From: Bacteroidia bacterium
GTDB taxonomy: Bacteria; Bacteroidota; Bacteroidia; CAILMK01; JBBDIG01
Assembly (NCBI GenBank): GCA_040880525.1
Contig: JBBDIG010000042.1
Span: forward strand, 33,549-97,548
DNA length: 64,000 bases
Direction of reading: 5' to 3'
The translations under genes and the position numbers were made by a program. Each line of letters starts with the position of its first letter. The stretch's first letter is position 1. The notes under the pieces were generated by a model. That model made no database searches. It saw only the letters and a list, made by a program, of their open reading frames with translations, and had not been told where the DNA came from. Below, piece after piece: positions 46,478-55,454 of this stretch.

Positions 46478-47542
46478 ATGGCTGAAAATAAAAAAGAGGG
46501 TTATACATCCATAAGCACCCTGGGCGAGTTCGGGCTGATTGAGAAGCTGACGGCCCATCTGAAAAAGTATAACGAATCCAGCAATACCGTGGCGGGAGAT
46601 GATGGCGCGGTGATCAAATATGAGGGAGAAGAACATACCGTAATCTCCTCTGATATGTTTTTGGAAGGGGTGCATTTCGACTTGCTGTACACCCCGTTGC
46701 TGCACCTCGGCTATAAGTGCATTGTGGCCGCCATCAGCGACATTGTGGCGATGAATGCGAAACCCGGACAAGTGCTGGTAAATCTGGCCATCAGCAATAA
46801 ATATTCGGTAGAGATGGTAGAAGAACTTTACAAAGGAATGGAAACGGCCTGCGCTAACTACAAAGTTGATGTGGTGGGCGGTGATACATCTTCATCCAGA
46901 ACGGGAATGGTCCTTTCGATCACAGCGCTGGGTTCTGCACCGGCCAGTAAGATCGTTTACCGCACAGGAGCCAAAACAGGTGATATTGTTTGCGTAACCG
47001 GTGATCTTGGCGCGGCTTACCTCGGCCTCCAGTTGCTGGAGCGAGAAAAGCGTGTGCTGGCCGCTGATCCGCAAATGAAGCCGGAACTAACGGGATATGA
47101 ATACCTCCTGCAGCGGCAACTGAAACCAGAGACCCGCGTAGACGTAATCCACCTCCTGGGAGAATTGAAACTGAAGCCAACAGCTATGATAGACATTAGT
47201 GACGGCCTGGCTTCTGACCTGCTCCACCTGTGCAACAAGAGCAATAAAGGCGTTAAAATTTATGAGGAAAATATTCCGGTAGATCCAATGGCCTATAATG
47301 CTGCAATGGATTTTAACCTGGATCCCACACTTTGTGCGCTGAATGGTGGCGAGGATTACGAACTGATTTTCACATTGCCCGCCTCTGAGAAGGAAAGTGT
47401 GGAGAATGATCCTGACATTACCGTAATTGGTGTGATCACAGACGCATCAGAAGGAAGCCGCCTGATAACCCGCTCAGGAGCGGCCCATCCGCTGCAGGCG
47501 CAGGGCTGGAACGCTTTTCCCGAAAGCGGAGGCGAAGCGTAA
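46478..47542 (+). CDS. thiL: Thiamine-monophosphate kinase
   Basis: A 354-residue PurM-fold kinase that phosphorylates thiamine monophosphate to the diphosphate cofactor. It shows LGEFGLIEKL, AGDDGAVI (metal-binding Asp pair), SSDMFLEGVHFD, AAISDIVAMNAKP, VGGDTSSS and AMIDISDGLASDL, in family order. Length is typical. No TPP riboswitch or other thi gene was seen beside it. Confidence 0.93.
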   Translation: MAENKKEGYTSISTLGEFGLIEKLTAHLKKYNESSNTVAGDDGAVIKYEGEEHTVISSDMFLEGVHFDLLYTPLLHLGYKCIVAAISDIVAMNAKPGQVLVNLAISNKYSVEMVEELYKGMETACANYKVDVVGGDTSSSRTGMVLSITALGSAPASKIVYRTGAKTGDIVCVTGDLGAAYLGLQLLEREKRVLAADPQMKPELTGYEYLLQRQLKPETRVDVIHLLGELKLKPTAMIDISDGLASDLLHLCNKSNKGVKIYEENIPVDPMAYNAAMDFNLDPTLCALNGGEDYELIFTLPASEKESVENDPDITVIGVITDASEGSRLITRSGAAHPLQAQGWNAFPESGGEA

Positions 47543-47548
47543 ATGTGG

Positions 47549-47947
47549 TTATTGCAACACCGGTACTTCCTGTTCCTGCAACCATTTTTCGGCATCCGCC
47601 AATTGGTTGAAATATCTGACCGGGCACGAAGGCTTGTTAAGTACCATAAATAGCTGAACAATAATTTTTACGATGGCAGAATCCACCAGCGTAGCAGCCG
47701 CCATCATATCCTTTGTTACATAGTCAGAATTGAGATAATCCCTTGCTTCCTTGGTTATAGATTTTAAATTTCTTGCATCGAACAAAAGGAAATACCTCTC
47801 GCCAGCAGAAATACAGGATCGCAGTTCCACTGCCTGCTTTGCCAGTTCAATATCATAATCTACCCGGCTTTTAAATTCTCCATAAATCACATTTCCTTTT
47901 CGGTAAAATTTAAGCTTGTCTGTTTCCTGCCGGCATTCATTGTTCAT
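47549..47947 (-). CDS. Small cytosolic protein, possibly STAS/SpoIIAA-like fold
   Basis: About 132 residues (frame open to 47971; Met9 at 47947 is preferred). The order YRKGNVIYGEFKSRVDYDIELA, ERYFLLFDARNLKSITKEARDYL, then IVKIIVQLFMVL and PVRYFNQLADAEKWL suggests alternating beta strands and helices, as in STAS-like or DUF7793-type proteins of Bacteroidota. Proteins of this layout often lack a catalytic role. It converges with thiL. The family call is tentative. Confidence 0.65.
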   Translation of the reverse strand: MNNECRQETDKLKFYRKGNVIYGEFKSRVDYDIELAKQAVELRSCISAGERYFLLFDARNLKSITKEARDYLNSDYVTKDMMAAATLVDSAIVKIIVQLFMVLNKPSCPVRYFNQLADAEKWLQEQEVPVLQ

Positions 47948-48150
47948 TTTTCCGTGCTTTTGATTTAACACAAAATAACGAAGGAACTGAACCTAAAATA
48001 CTGAAACATTTCCGGTTATTGTCCCAAAAGTATTTTATTGTTGAATATGTAAAAACTAAAGGAGACGATAAACAAGTAATCCGCCCAACTATATATTTTG
48101 CCTGTAATTATAATTCCTAAACCAATCTCCTTCACTTCTCTTTATTCTTA

Positions 48151-50214
48151 ATGAATACTGAAATTATGGAGCAGGAAAAAAAATCACCGGCAAACCGGCT
48201 TATTGATGAAAGCAGCCCTTATCTGCTTCAACATGCCCGCAATCCGGTAGACTGGCGGCCCTGGGGAGATGAAGCTTTTTCCGTAGCTCAGGAGCAGGAC
48301 ATGCTGGTGCTCGTGAGCATTGGCTATTCTGCCTGCCATTGGTGCCACGTCATGGAGCGGGAAAGCTTTGAAAACCCCGAAATCGCTAAGTTGATGAACC
48401 GCGATTATATCTGCATCAAGGTAGACAGGGAAGAGCGTCCCGATGTAGACCAGGTTTACATGGATGCCGTCCAACTGATGACTGGCCGGGGTGGATGGCC
48501 GCTGAACATATTCGTATTGCCAGACAGGCGGCCTGTGTATGGCGGAACCTATTTCCCTCCACAGCAATGGGCCAGCGTACTGCAGCAATTGGCATCAGGC
48601 TTTAAAGAGAAAAGGCCAAAATACCTGGAATATGCTGAAAAGCTCGCAGCAGGCGTTCGCCAAATGCATATCGTGGAGCCGGCACAGTCATCAGGCAAAG
48701 CGGATACAAACAGAAGCCACAACATTTTCCTTTCGCTGCAAAAGCAGTTTGATACTGAGGAAGGCGGGATGCTTGGAGCACCGAAATTTCCGATGCCTGC
48801 AATCAGTGAATTCCTGCTTTGCTATTATTCCCGAACTGGAAATAAGGATGCGCTAAAGCATGTAGAACTTACCCTTGAAAAAATGGCGCGGGGCGGAATT
48901 TATGATCAGGTGGGCGGAGGCTTTGCGCGGTACAGCACAGACGCAGCCTGGAAAGTACCCCATTTCGAGAAAATGCTATATGACAACGGCCAACTGCTGA
49001 GCCTGTATGCGCACGCATTTCAAGCCACTCGCAATCCGCTGTTCCAAAGAGTGGTGCAGCAAACGGTTGATTTTACGGAACGGGGAATGACGGCTCCTGA
49101 AGGTGGATTCTATGCTGCCCTGGATGCTGACAGCGAAGGCGTGGAAGGGAAATTTTACCTCTGGCAAAAAGATGAACTCCAGGCAGTATTGGCCGAAGAT
49201 GCAGAATGGGTGGCCGAGTGGTATGGCACCGGAAAGGAAGGCCGGTGGGAAGGAAGCAACATCCTGTTGGTAAAACAGGACGCTCACAAAATGGCGAAAA
49301 ACCTGCAATGGCCGGAAGAGAAATTCTGGCAAAAATTGGCGGAGGCCAACGAAAAATTGCTGGAAGCACGCGAAAAGCGCATAAGACCCGGACTTGACGA
49401 CAAGATCCTCACCGGATGGAATGCCCTGATGCTGACAGGGCTTCTGGATGCCTACCTTGCCTTTGGAGAACCGAAATACCTCCAACTTGCGCGCAACAAC
49501 CTCGTATTCCTGGAGGAGCATGTATGGAAGGACGAGGTGCTTTACAGGAACTACAAGAATGGAAAAGCCACTATACCGGCCTTTCTGGAGGATTATGCAC
49601 TGCTCATCCAGGCGCTGCTTCGCTATTACGCTGTAACCTTTGAGGCGCATTACCTGGAATTTGCGCAGGAGCTCACAGAAAAAGTGCTTTCCCGGTTTGC
49701 TGACAGAGCCTCTCCTTATTTCCTGTTCGCTCCCGCACGGCAGCAGGAACTCTTTGCCAATAAAGCCGAACTCAATGATAATGTTATTCCTTCTTCTAAT
49801 TCGGTAATGGCTGAAAACCTGTTCCAGCTATCGTTAATATTTGATAATGAAAAATGGAATAGTATGGCAAAGGAAATGATGGCCGGATTGATGGAGCAAA
49901 TGCAGCAAAACGGGCGATTCTTTGCCAACTGGGCGCGCCTCGCCACGCTAATGCATGAGCCGTTTTTCGAGATTGCCATTACAGGAGAACAAGCTGTTGA
50001 AATTCGTCTTAAATTAGAATCTCAATTTCTGCCGCAAAAATCAGTGATGGGAAGTACGAAGAAAAATGATGATATTCCCTTGCTTAAAGGAAAGTTTGCC
50101 GATGGCCAAACGTTGATCTATGTTTGCGTGGCAAAGACTTGCAACCAACCGGTCACAGAACCCGGTGAAGCGATTGAACAAATTAATTCGATTTTAAAAA
50201 ATGCCAAATATTAA
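48151..50214 (+). CDS. Thioredoxin-domain/six-hairpin protein of the YyaL (DUF255, SPATA20) family
   Basis: A 687-residue protein. The N-terminal thioredoxin-like domain has [19 protein letters not shown], the [14 protein letters not shown] redox motif and [15 protein letters not shown]. It is followed by an alpha/alpha six-hairpin (glycosidase-like) domain with [17 protein letters not shown] and [14 protein letters not shown]. No signal peptide is present. The family is conserved from bacteria to mammals, but its biochemical function is unsettled. It lies six bases before the universal stress gene. Confidence 0.92.
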   Translation: MNTEIMEQEKKSPANRLIDESSPYLLQHARNPVDWRPWGDEAFSVAQEQDMLVLVSIGYSACHWCHVMERESFENPEIAKLMNRDYICIKVDREERPDVDQVYMDAVQLMTGRGGWPLNIFVLPDRRPVYGGTYFPPQQWASVLQQLASGFKEKRPKYLEYAEKLAAGVRQMHIVEPAQSSGKADTNRSHNIFLSLQKQFDTEEGGMLGAPKFPMPAISEFLLCYYSRTGNKDALKHVELTLEKMARGGIYDQVGGGFARYSTDAAWKVPHFEKMLYDNGQLLSLYAHAFQATRNPLFQRVVQQTVDFTERGMTAPEGGFYAALDADSEGVEGKFYLWQKDELQAVLAEDAEWVAEWYGTGKEGRWEGSNILLVKQDAHKMAKNLQWPEEKFWQKLAEANEKLLEAREKRIRPGLDDKILTGWNALMLTGLLDAYLAFGEPKYLQLARNNLVFLEEHVWKDEVLYRNYKNGKATIPAFLEDYALLIQALLRYYAVTFEAHYLEFAQELTEKVLSRFADRASPYFLFAPARQQELFANKAELNDNVIPSSNSVMAENLFQLSLIFDNEKWNSMAKEMMAGLMEQMQQNGRFFANWARLATLMHEPFFEIAITGEQAVEIRLKLESQFLPQKSVMGSTKKNDDIPLLKGKFADGQTLIYVCVAKTCNQPVTEPGEAIEQINSILKNAKY

Positions 50215-50220
50215 GCCTGT

Positions 50221-51060
50221 ATGAAAAAAATACTTGTTGCCATTGATGGCTCACGCTACAGCGAAACGGCCCTGGATTATGCACTGGAGCTTAACAAAAG
50301 GGAAGAGAGCCTCATTATCGGGATATTTATCCAGGACATGAGCTATGTATATATGCTGGCAAACTACGGCATAGAACCGCAGCCTTACGAATATTCCTAT
50401 GACATCATCCAAAAGGTGACAGACGAGGATGAAAAAGAAATTTATGGCTTCATTCGCGCATTCAATGAAAAATGCCGCAAAGCAGGCGTCAGCTTTAAGG
50501 TCCACCTGGACAGGGGCGTGCCTGCACATGAGATTGTAAAAGAAAGCATGTTTGCAGATCTTGTGGTCATCGGATATCAAACCTTCTTTGGCAACATCAG
50601 CAGCGCTCCTGACGAAGGACTGCTCCGCGATATTTTGCAGGATGCCAAATGCCCGGTCATTGTCCTTCCGGAAGCTAAGAAGGAAGTACACCATGTAATC
50701 TTTGCTTATGATGGAAAGGAATCCTCCGTATTTGCCATCAAGCAGTTCAGTTATTTATTTACGGACCTGTATCGTAGCGGCAAGTTTTCTTTCCTCACCG
50801 TCTTAAAAGATAAAGACGAGAAGGTGAAACATGAGGGATTGATACGCGAATACCTCCAGGCCCATTTTCCAAGCGTCCAGTTTCTGCTGCGCCATGGAAA
50901 TCCTGACGAGGAAATTTCTAAATATGTGGCGGAATGTGAGGATTGCATGCTGGTTATGGGCGCATTTGGCCGCAGTACCTTATCGCGACTATTTGCTTCC
51001 AGTACGGCTAAATCAATTCTTCACGCCAAAGCGATTCCAGCATTTATTGCCCACATGTAA
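50221..51060 (+). CDS. Tandem-domain universal stress protein
   Basis: A 279-residue protein with two UspA-like domains (residues ~1-145 and ~155-279). The first begins KKILVAIDGSRYSETALDYA. The second ends with MGAFGRSTLSRLFASSTA, matching the G-2x-G-9x-[ST] nucleotide-binding signature; the first domain's signature is weaker. It presumably binds ATP or AMP and acts under stress. It is co-transcribed with the YyaL-type gene upstream. Confidence 0.9.
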   Translation: MKKILVAIDGSRYSETALDYALELNKREESLIIGIFIQDMSYVYMLANYGIEPQPYEYSYDIIQKVTDEDEKEIYGFIRAFNEKCRKAGVSFKVHLDRGVPAHEIVKESMFADLVVIGYQTFFGNISSAPDEGLLRDILQDAKCPVIVLPEAKKEVHHVIFAYDGKESSVFAIKQFSYLFTDLYRSGKFSFLTVLKDKDEKVKHEGLIREYLQAHFPSVQFLLRHGNPDEEISKYVAECEDCMLVMGAFGRSTLSRLFASSTAKSILHAKAIPAFIAHM

Positions 51061-51078
51061 AATCCGCAGCCGGTTTTT

Positions 51079-51534
51079 TCAGCACATTTTTCCTGCGACA
51101 TAAGCCACCAGTTCTTCCAGGTACAGCTTATCTGTTTCATCAAAAAATGCTACTTCGGTGCTGTCAAGATCCAGTACAAATAATAGTTCCCCGCCTTTAG
51201 CCCCCGGCACTACGATCTCTGATTTCGGTGCAGGGTGGCAGGCGATATACCCGGGAAATTGCGTAACGTCATCTACAATTTGCGTGACTCCGGTGGCTGC
51301 TGCTGTGCCACATACGCCTTTGCCCCATGCAATCCGCGTACAGGCAATCTCCCCCTGGAATGGACCCAATAACAACTCCCGGTTCTTACGCAAATAAAAT
51401 CCCACCCAGTAAATTTTTAGCTCATACTTCAGCAATGCCGCCACCTGCGCCAGGTTTGTTGCCTGGCCAAGTTCCGGATCATAAATCGCCTTCGCCTGCT
51501 GAATGATCCTCAGGTAAGTTTCTTTTTTATTCAT
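51079..51534 (-). CDS. msrC: Free methionine-R-sulfoxide reductase (GAF domain)
   Basis: A 151-residue GAF-fold enzyme. YWVGFYL, GPFQGEIACTRI, GKGVCGTAA, FPGYIACHP and SEIVVP are all characteristic. The three catalytic cysteines are Cys65, Cys75 and Cys99, with the spacings (10 and 24) known for E. coli fRMsr (Cys84, 94, 118). It reduces free L-methionine-(R)-sulfoxide. The frame is open to 51675, but the added residues are A/T-rich and not family-like, so I start at 51534. Confidence 0.93.
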   Translation of the reverse strand: MNKKETYLRIIQQAKAIYDPELGQATNLAQVAALLKYELKIYWVGFYLRKNRELLLGPFQGEIACTRIAWGKGVCGTAAATGVTQIVDDVTQFPGYIACHPAPKSEIVVPGAKGGELLFVLDLDSTEVAFFDETDKLYLEELVAYVAGKMC

Positions 51535-51671
51535 TCTGCAATTAGCTGTTTTTCTATTGGTTATTAAAACATAAGTACTCAAATCCAGCTTTTTATTATT
51601 TAATTTAATTTTTAATAATAAAAAGATTTTTTCGGTATTAATAAAATGGGCTTGCCAATTTATTAAATCGT

Positions 51672-51806
51672 TCATTCATAAAATTTAAATTTTTCTCCAA
51701 AAATACGCTGCTCTTCACTGATCAAAATATCCTGCGCAAATTTATGGTGCCGGGCATATATCTCCGGCTGGTTATTGCTTTGCGAAGCGGAGGACTGCTT
51801 TTTCAT
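51672..51806 (-). CDS. Possible 44-residue protein
   Basis: A frame starting MKKQSSASQSNNQPEIYARH and ending EQRIFGEKFKFYE, hydrophilic and with ordinary codon use. It fills part of the 409-base gap between the reductase and the arsenosugar genes. Its stop overlaps (ATGA) an ATG that is in frame with the reductase, which may be chance. I do not recognise it; there is no other support. Confidence 0.35.
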   Translation of the reverse strand: MKKQSSASQSNNQPEIYARHHKFAQDILISEEQRIFGEKFKFYE

Positions 51807-51943
51807 TTTAAGCTTTTAAATTTATTTTTGATTCAAAATGTTTTCAGGGCCTGCCACATTTTTGCTCCAAACAAAAAGCAGGGGACAACCTTTCTTTTTT
51901 ATTCCCATTTAACAGGGTTTATAAAAATTGTAAAAACATAAAT

Positions 51944-52276
51944 ATGAACACATATTACGATCCTGCCGACCTGAAAAAATTCGGAGACATTGGTGAATTT
52001 GAACCCAAACTGGCGAAGAAGTTCTTTGACTGGTATGGAGATGTCTTTGCAGAAGGAGCGCTCACAGCAAGGGAGAAATCGCTGATAGCACTGGCAGTTT
52101 CCCATGCTATTCAATGTCCCTATTGCATTGACGCCTACTCAGTTGACTCACTGGAAAAAGGATGTGACGAAGCACAAATGATGGAAGCCGTACATGTGGC
52201 GGCAGCCATCCGTGGCGGTGCGTCCCTGGTTCATGGCGTGCAGATGATGAATAAGGTTAAAAAACTTACGATGTAA
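51944..52276 (+). CDS. Arsenosugar-associated AhpD/CMD-like protein
   Basis: A 110-residue carboxymuconolactone-decarboxylase/AhpD-fold protein. EKSLIALAVSHAIQCPYCIDAY holds the redox CxxC (CPYC) and the downstream acidic residue, and VHVAAAIRGGASLVHG is the second conserved helix. It matches the peroxidase-like family that accompanies ArsS in arsenosugar gene clusters. It lies eight bases upstream of arsS. The role in the pathway has not been shown; a redox partner is likely. Confidence 0.85.
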   Translation: MNTYYDPADLKKFGDIGEFEPKLAKKFFDWYGDVFAEGALTAREKSLIALAVSHAIQCPYCIDAYSVDSLEKGCDEAQMMEAVHVAAAIRGGASLVHGVQMMNKVKKLTM

Positions 52277-52284
52277 ATAGTCTC

Positions 52285-53334
52285 ATGAAGTCATTAAAAG
52301 CTCAGCACAGCGAACTTTCATACTCAGAAAATCAACTGCGGCTGCTAAATGGGGTGGAAGGCCACACTGGCAAATTCACACCCTTCAGTGAAAGGTTGAA
52401 GGAAACCGGTCTTTTTCCGTTGCGGCCCAGCGGCATCCAAATCTTCCAGATGAACCTGGGCAAAATGTGCAATCAGGTTTGCAAGCACTGCCACGTAGAT
52501 GCCGGGCCTGACCGCAAAGAGATCATGACGCAAGAGACGATGCTACAGTGCCTTGAAGCATTGGATGGAACGGATGTTCCCATCGTGGACCTCACCGGGG
52601 GCGCGCCTGAGTTGAACCCTAACTTCCGCTGGTTCGTAGAAAGTCTGAGCGATTTGGGTAAGCATATTATTGACCGCTGCAACCTCACCATTATTCTCGC
52701 CAACAAAAAATACCACGGCCTGCCTGATTTTTTTGCCATGCACAAAATAGAAGTTGTAGCCTCCCTCCCTTATTACAGCAAACGAAGAACTGATGGCCAG
52801 CGCGGCAATGGAGTATTTGAAAAATCAATACAGGCGCTGAAAATGCTGAACGAGGCAGGATATGGAAAAGAGGGAACCGGCCTCAAACTCAATCTCGTAT
52901 TCAATCCATCAGGTGCGTTTCTTCCCCCTGATCAAAAGGAGCTTGAAAAAGATTTTAAGAAGGAATTAAAATTACATTTTGGAATTGAATTCAACAATCT
53001 GCTCGTCATTACCAACCTCCCAATTTCACGTTTTCTCGATTATCTGATCGCTTCGGAAAATTATGACGAATACATGGAGAAGCTGGTAAATGCATACAAT
53101 CCGGCAGCCGCCATGAATGTAATGTGCCGCGACACCATCAGCATTGGCTGGGACGGATTTCTGTATGATTGCGATTTTAACCAAATGCTGGATTTAAAGG
53201 TGGAAAATCAAGTCCCGCAGCACATTCAGGATTTTGACCTCGCAGCGCTGAACAACAGGAATATCATTTTAAATCAACACTGCTATGGATGCACGGCAGG
53301 TTCCGGCTCAAGCTGCGGAGGCGCCACCACGTAA
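52285..53334 (+). CDS. arsS: Arsenosugar biosynthesis radical SAM protein ArsS
   Basis: A 349-residue radical SAM enzyme. The cluster motif CNQVCKHCHVDAGP gives CxxxCxxC. A substrate segment VDLTGGAPELNPNFRWFV follows, and the C-terminal region ends in HCYGCTAGSGSSCGG, the cysteine-rich tail of the ArsS family. In cyanobacteria ArsS transfers the 5'-deoxyadenosyl group to dimethylarsenite made by ArsM. Neighbours on both sides belong to the same pathway. No arsM is in the window. Confidence 0.93.
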   Translation: MKSLKAQHSELSYSENQLRLLNGVEGHTGKFTPFSERLKETGLFPLRPSGIQIFQMNLGKMCNQVCKHCHVDAGPDRKEIMTQETMLQCLEALDGTDVPIVDLTGGAPELNPNFRWFVESLSDLGKHIIDRCNLTIILANKKYHGLPDFFAMHKIEVVASLPYYSKRRTDGQRGNGVFEKSIQALKMLNEAGYGKEGTGLKLNLVFNPSGAFLPPDQKELEKDFKKELKLHFGIEFNNLLVITNLPISRFLDYLIASENYDEYMEKLVNAYNPAAAMNVMCRDTISIGWDGFLYDCDFNQMLDLKVENQVPQHIQDFDLAALNNRNIILNQHCYGCTAGSGSSCGGATT

Positions 53335-53415
53335 GCACTTTGATTTGCGGCAGCCGCCAATTTCTGGTCATTCCTTTCGTTTAATCCTTTGTCTCGTAAA
53401 TTAAACCCTCTCATT

Positions 53416-54018
53416 GTGCGTAAAAACTGTTTATTAATGATCTTTATGAAGAACCCTGAAAAGGGACAGGTGAAAACCCGGCTGGCCAAAGACATGGGAG
53501 AAGACAAGGCGCTCAATGTTTATTGCGATCTGCTGAAGCATACCCGGAATGTAGTGCGCGAAGTAGAATGCGACCGACAGCTTTACTACAGCAACCACAT
53601 AGATAGCAATGATGGCTGGAGTAATCACGAATTTGAGAAGCGGCTGCAGCAGGGTGAGAACCTGGGTGAACGCATGCAAAACGCGTTTACCGAGGCATTT
53701 TTGCAGGCGTATGAAAAGGTGGTGATCATTGGCAGCGACTGCATCAGCCTCAGTTCCCCGGTAATTCAAAAAGCATTCGAGGCGCTCGGTACACAGGAAG
53801 TGGTGATAGGTCCGGCCACAGATGGCGGCTACTACCTGCTGGGAATGCGAAACCTCCTCCCACAACTCTTCCGCGACATAAACTGGAGCTCGTCCGAAGT
53901 CCTGAACCAAACGCTGCGAACCGTCACCATCCTGAACATGGAAGCCACGCTCCTCCCCCTTCTTTCTGACGTTGATACGCTGGACGATTATATTGCGCAC
54001 AAACATCTGTTCGTGTAG
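53416..54018 (+). CDS. Arsenosugar-associated glycosyltransferase (TIGR04282/DUF2064 type)
   Basis: About 200 residues. LLMIFMKNPEKGQVKTRLAK is the typical opening, and GENLGERMQNAF, IIGSDCISLSSPVI and GPATDGGYYLLGM follow. It is a GT-A-like fold related to MobA/CofC nucleotide-binding enzymes. It would act late in arsenosugar assembly. I prefer GTG 53416, which places the KNP motif at the usual distance; a TTG at 53389 and ATG 53437 are alternatives. It is third in the arsenosugar cluster. Confidence 0.85.
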   Translation: MRKNCLLMIFMKNPEKGQVKTRLAKDMGEDKALNVYCDLLKHTRNVVREVECDRQLYYSNHIDSNDGWSNHEFEKRLQQGENLGERMQNAFTEAFLQAYEKVVIIGSDCISLSSPVIQKAFEALGTQEVVIGPATDGGYYLLGMRNLLPQLFRDINWSSSEVLNQTLRTVTILNMEATLLPLLSDVDTLDDYIAHKHLFV

Positions 54019-54114
54019 GCAGGCATCTGCAAATGCCGTCTTGTGTAGTTCCTTCCTCTCGTCAGGATGACAAGTTGGAAGGTTTGGCCATCACGCTAAA
54101 TCTGAGTGCCCCAA

Positions 54115-55440
54115 TTATCCTCGCAGCCATTTCCTTACCTCCTTCAAAAGTATTTTTTCATTGGTTGAAGAAATGTTTACCAAATGAAAGGGGTCGGCTC
54201 CTTTTAGCATTTTCCAGCGCCATTCAAATTGTTTTGTGGTTTTAATGCTATCATTGTCATACCACCACGCGGTGAATAGCCGGGTTGAGCCTTTTGTGAG
54301 TTCAGCCATAAAAATGGTTTCGCCTTCAATTAAAAACGTTCGTTCTTTGGTAAAGGCAAAGCCACTCCCCTTCCAGCAAATAGCTGGACTGTGGGTACTG
54401 CTGTAAAAGCTCCGGCAGGGTTTCAGGTAAATCAATATGTCCTCCTGCTGCAATGTCAGGATTTCATTCTGGCTATAGGAAACCTCATATCCCGTTGCGT
54501 TTACTTCTACCGGATTTAGCATTTCTGGCGCATTATTTAGTTTATCCCCGGTAATTGCGTAGAAACCCATCAATACCAATAATCCCCCTTGTAAAAAGAA
54601 AGCGCCTTTTCCCTGCTTAAAAGGTTTTGAATCTTCCACTTTTTTAAGCCGGGTCCGCACAATATAAGGGACCAGCACATACAGCGGCAGCAATACCATT
54701 ACCCCCAGGCAAAAAAGGCCAATAACCTCATGAGAGAAAGTGCCGGGCATCGAACGAAAAAATACCAGGGACAAAATACGCTGAAGATTGCCCAAAAGAA
54801 TAAGCACGGCAATACACAAAAGATAAATTACAAAGCGTAAAAACGGCAATTCAACGCGCTGCTTTTGCTGATGGTAAGCCAGTAATGCCAACCCAAGAAT
54901 AAAAGAAGTAATTATCATATTCAAACCTGCGCAGGCAGGATCTACCGTAAACTCAAATGCTTTGGTGCTGATCACGTTGCCTTCAACCACGGTAGATGGT
55001 TCAATATATTTAAATATGCTACCGGCCAGGGCGGTGAGTTGCAGGCGCAGCGGAAAGCTCACCAGGTTGAGCACATAATAAGAAAAAGGCGAAAGCAGAA
55101 GAATGAGAAATACCGGGATACGACTGATTTTCCCGAAATTAATTTCCACCACGAAAAGCAGGAATAGGCAGAACCCGGCAAAATACAATGTTTGGACTTT
55201 CAGGAAAAAATAACCAGCCAGGGCAATGAAACTTAAAATACCCCACCGCCAGCTCCGGCTATTTTTGTCAGTAATAAAAAAAGCAAAAGGAAGGCTCATC
55301 AGCACCAGATAAAAATTAACGCCAGGTGCCACATGTGCTATTAATAATTTAAAGCTCAGAGCCACAGCCAATGCTGCAGCCATTACCGGGAGCCACCAAC
55401 GGGCCGGCATCAATTGAATTTTTAACAGCGCAGAATGCAT
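54115..55440 (-). CDS. xrtN: Exosortase N (membrane cysteine protease/transpeptidase)
   Basis: A 441-residue polytopic inner-membrane protein. About eight to ten helices carry the exosortase catalytic residues: Cys170 in VDPACAGLNMI, Arg221 in GNLQRILSL and His237 in FSHEVIGL. The C-terminal ~150 residues form a soluble extension (YLKPCRSFYSSTHSPAICWKGSG...) resembling the EpsI-like domain fused to some exosortases. It would cleave a C-terminal sorting signal on the periplasmic side. The gene lies 14 bases after a VIT-domain gene that bears such a signal, which identifies the exosortase-N system. Confidence 0.9.
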   Translation of the reverse strand: MHSALLKIQLMPARWWLPVMAAALAVALSFKLLIAHVAPGVNFYLVLMSLPFAFFITDKNSRSWRWGILSFIALAGYFFLKVQTLYFAGFCLFLLFVVEINFGKISRIPVFLILLLSPFSYYVLNLVSFPLRLQLTALAGSIFKYIEPSTVVEGNVISTKAFEFTVDPACAGLNMIITSFILGLALLAYHQQKQRVELPFLRFVIYLLCIAVLILLGNLQRILSLVFFRSMPGTFSHEVIGLFCLGVMVLLPLYVLVPYIVRTRLKKVEDSKPFKQGKGAFFLQGGLLVLMGFYAITGDKLNNAPEMLNPVEVNATGYEVSYSQNEILTLQQEDILIYLKPCRSFYSSTHSPAICWKGSGFAFTKERTFLIEGETIFMAELTKGSTRLFTAWWYDNDSIKTTKQFEWRWKMLKGADPFHLVNISSTNEKILLKEVRKWLRG

Positions 55441-55454
55441 TGATTATTTTAATT

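Noticed and set aside
51535..51675. N-terminal extension of the methionine sulfoxide reductase
   Set aside because: The extra residues are A/T-driven (Asn, Lys, Ile, Leu) and lie outside the known fold; the catalytic cysteine spacing and family length fit the start at 51534.
51744..51941. 65-codon plus-strand frame before the arsenosugar genes
   Set aside because: It has no recognisable features, its composition resembles translated A/T-rich non-coding DNA, and a hydrophilic minus-strand frame overlaps it.
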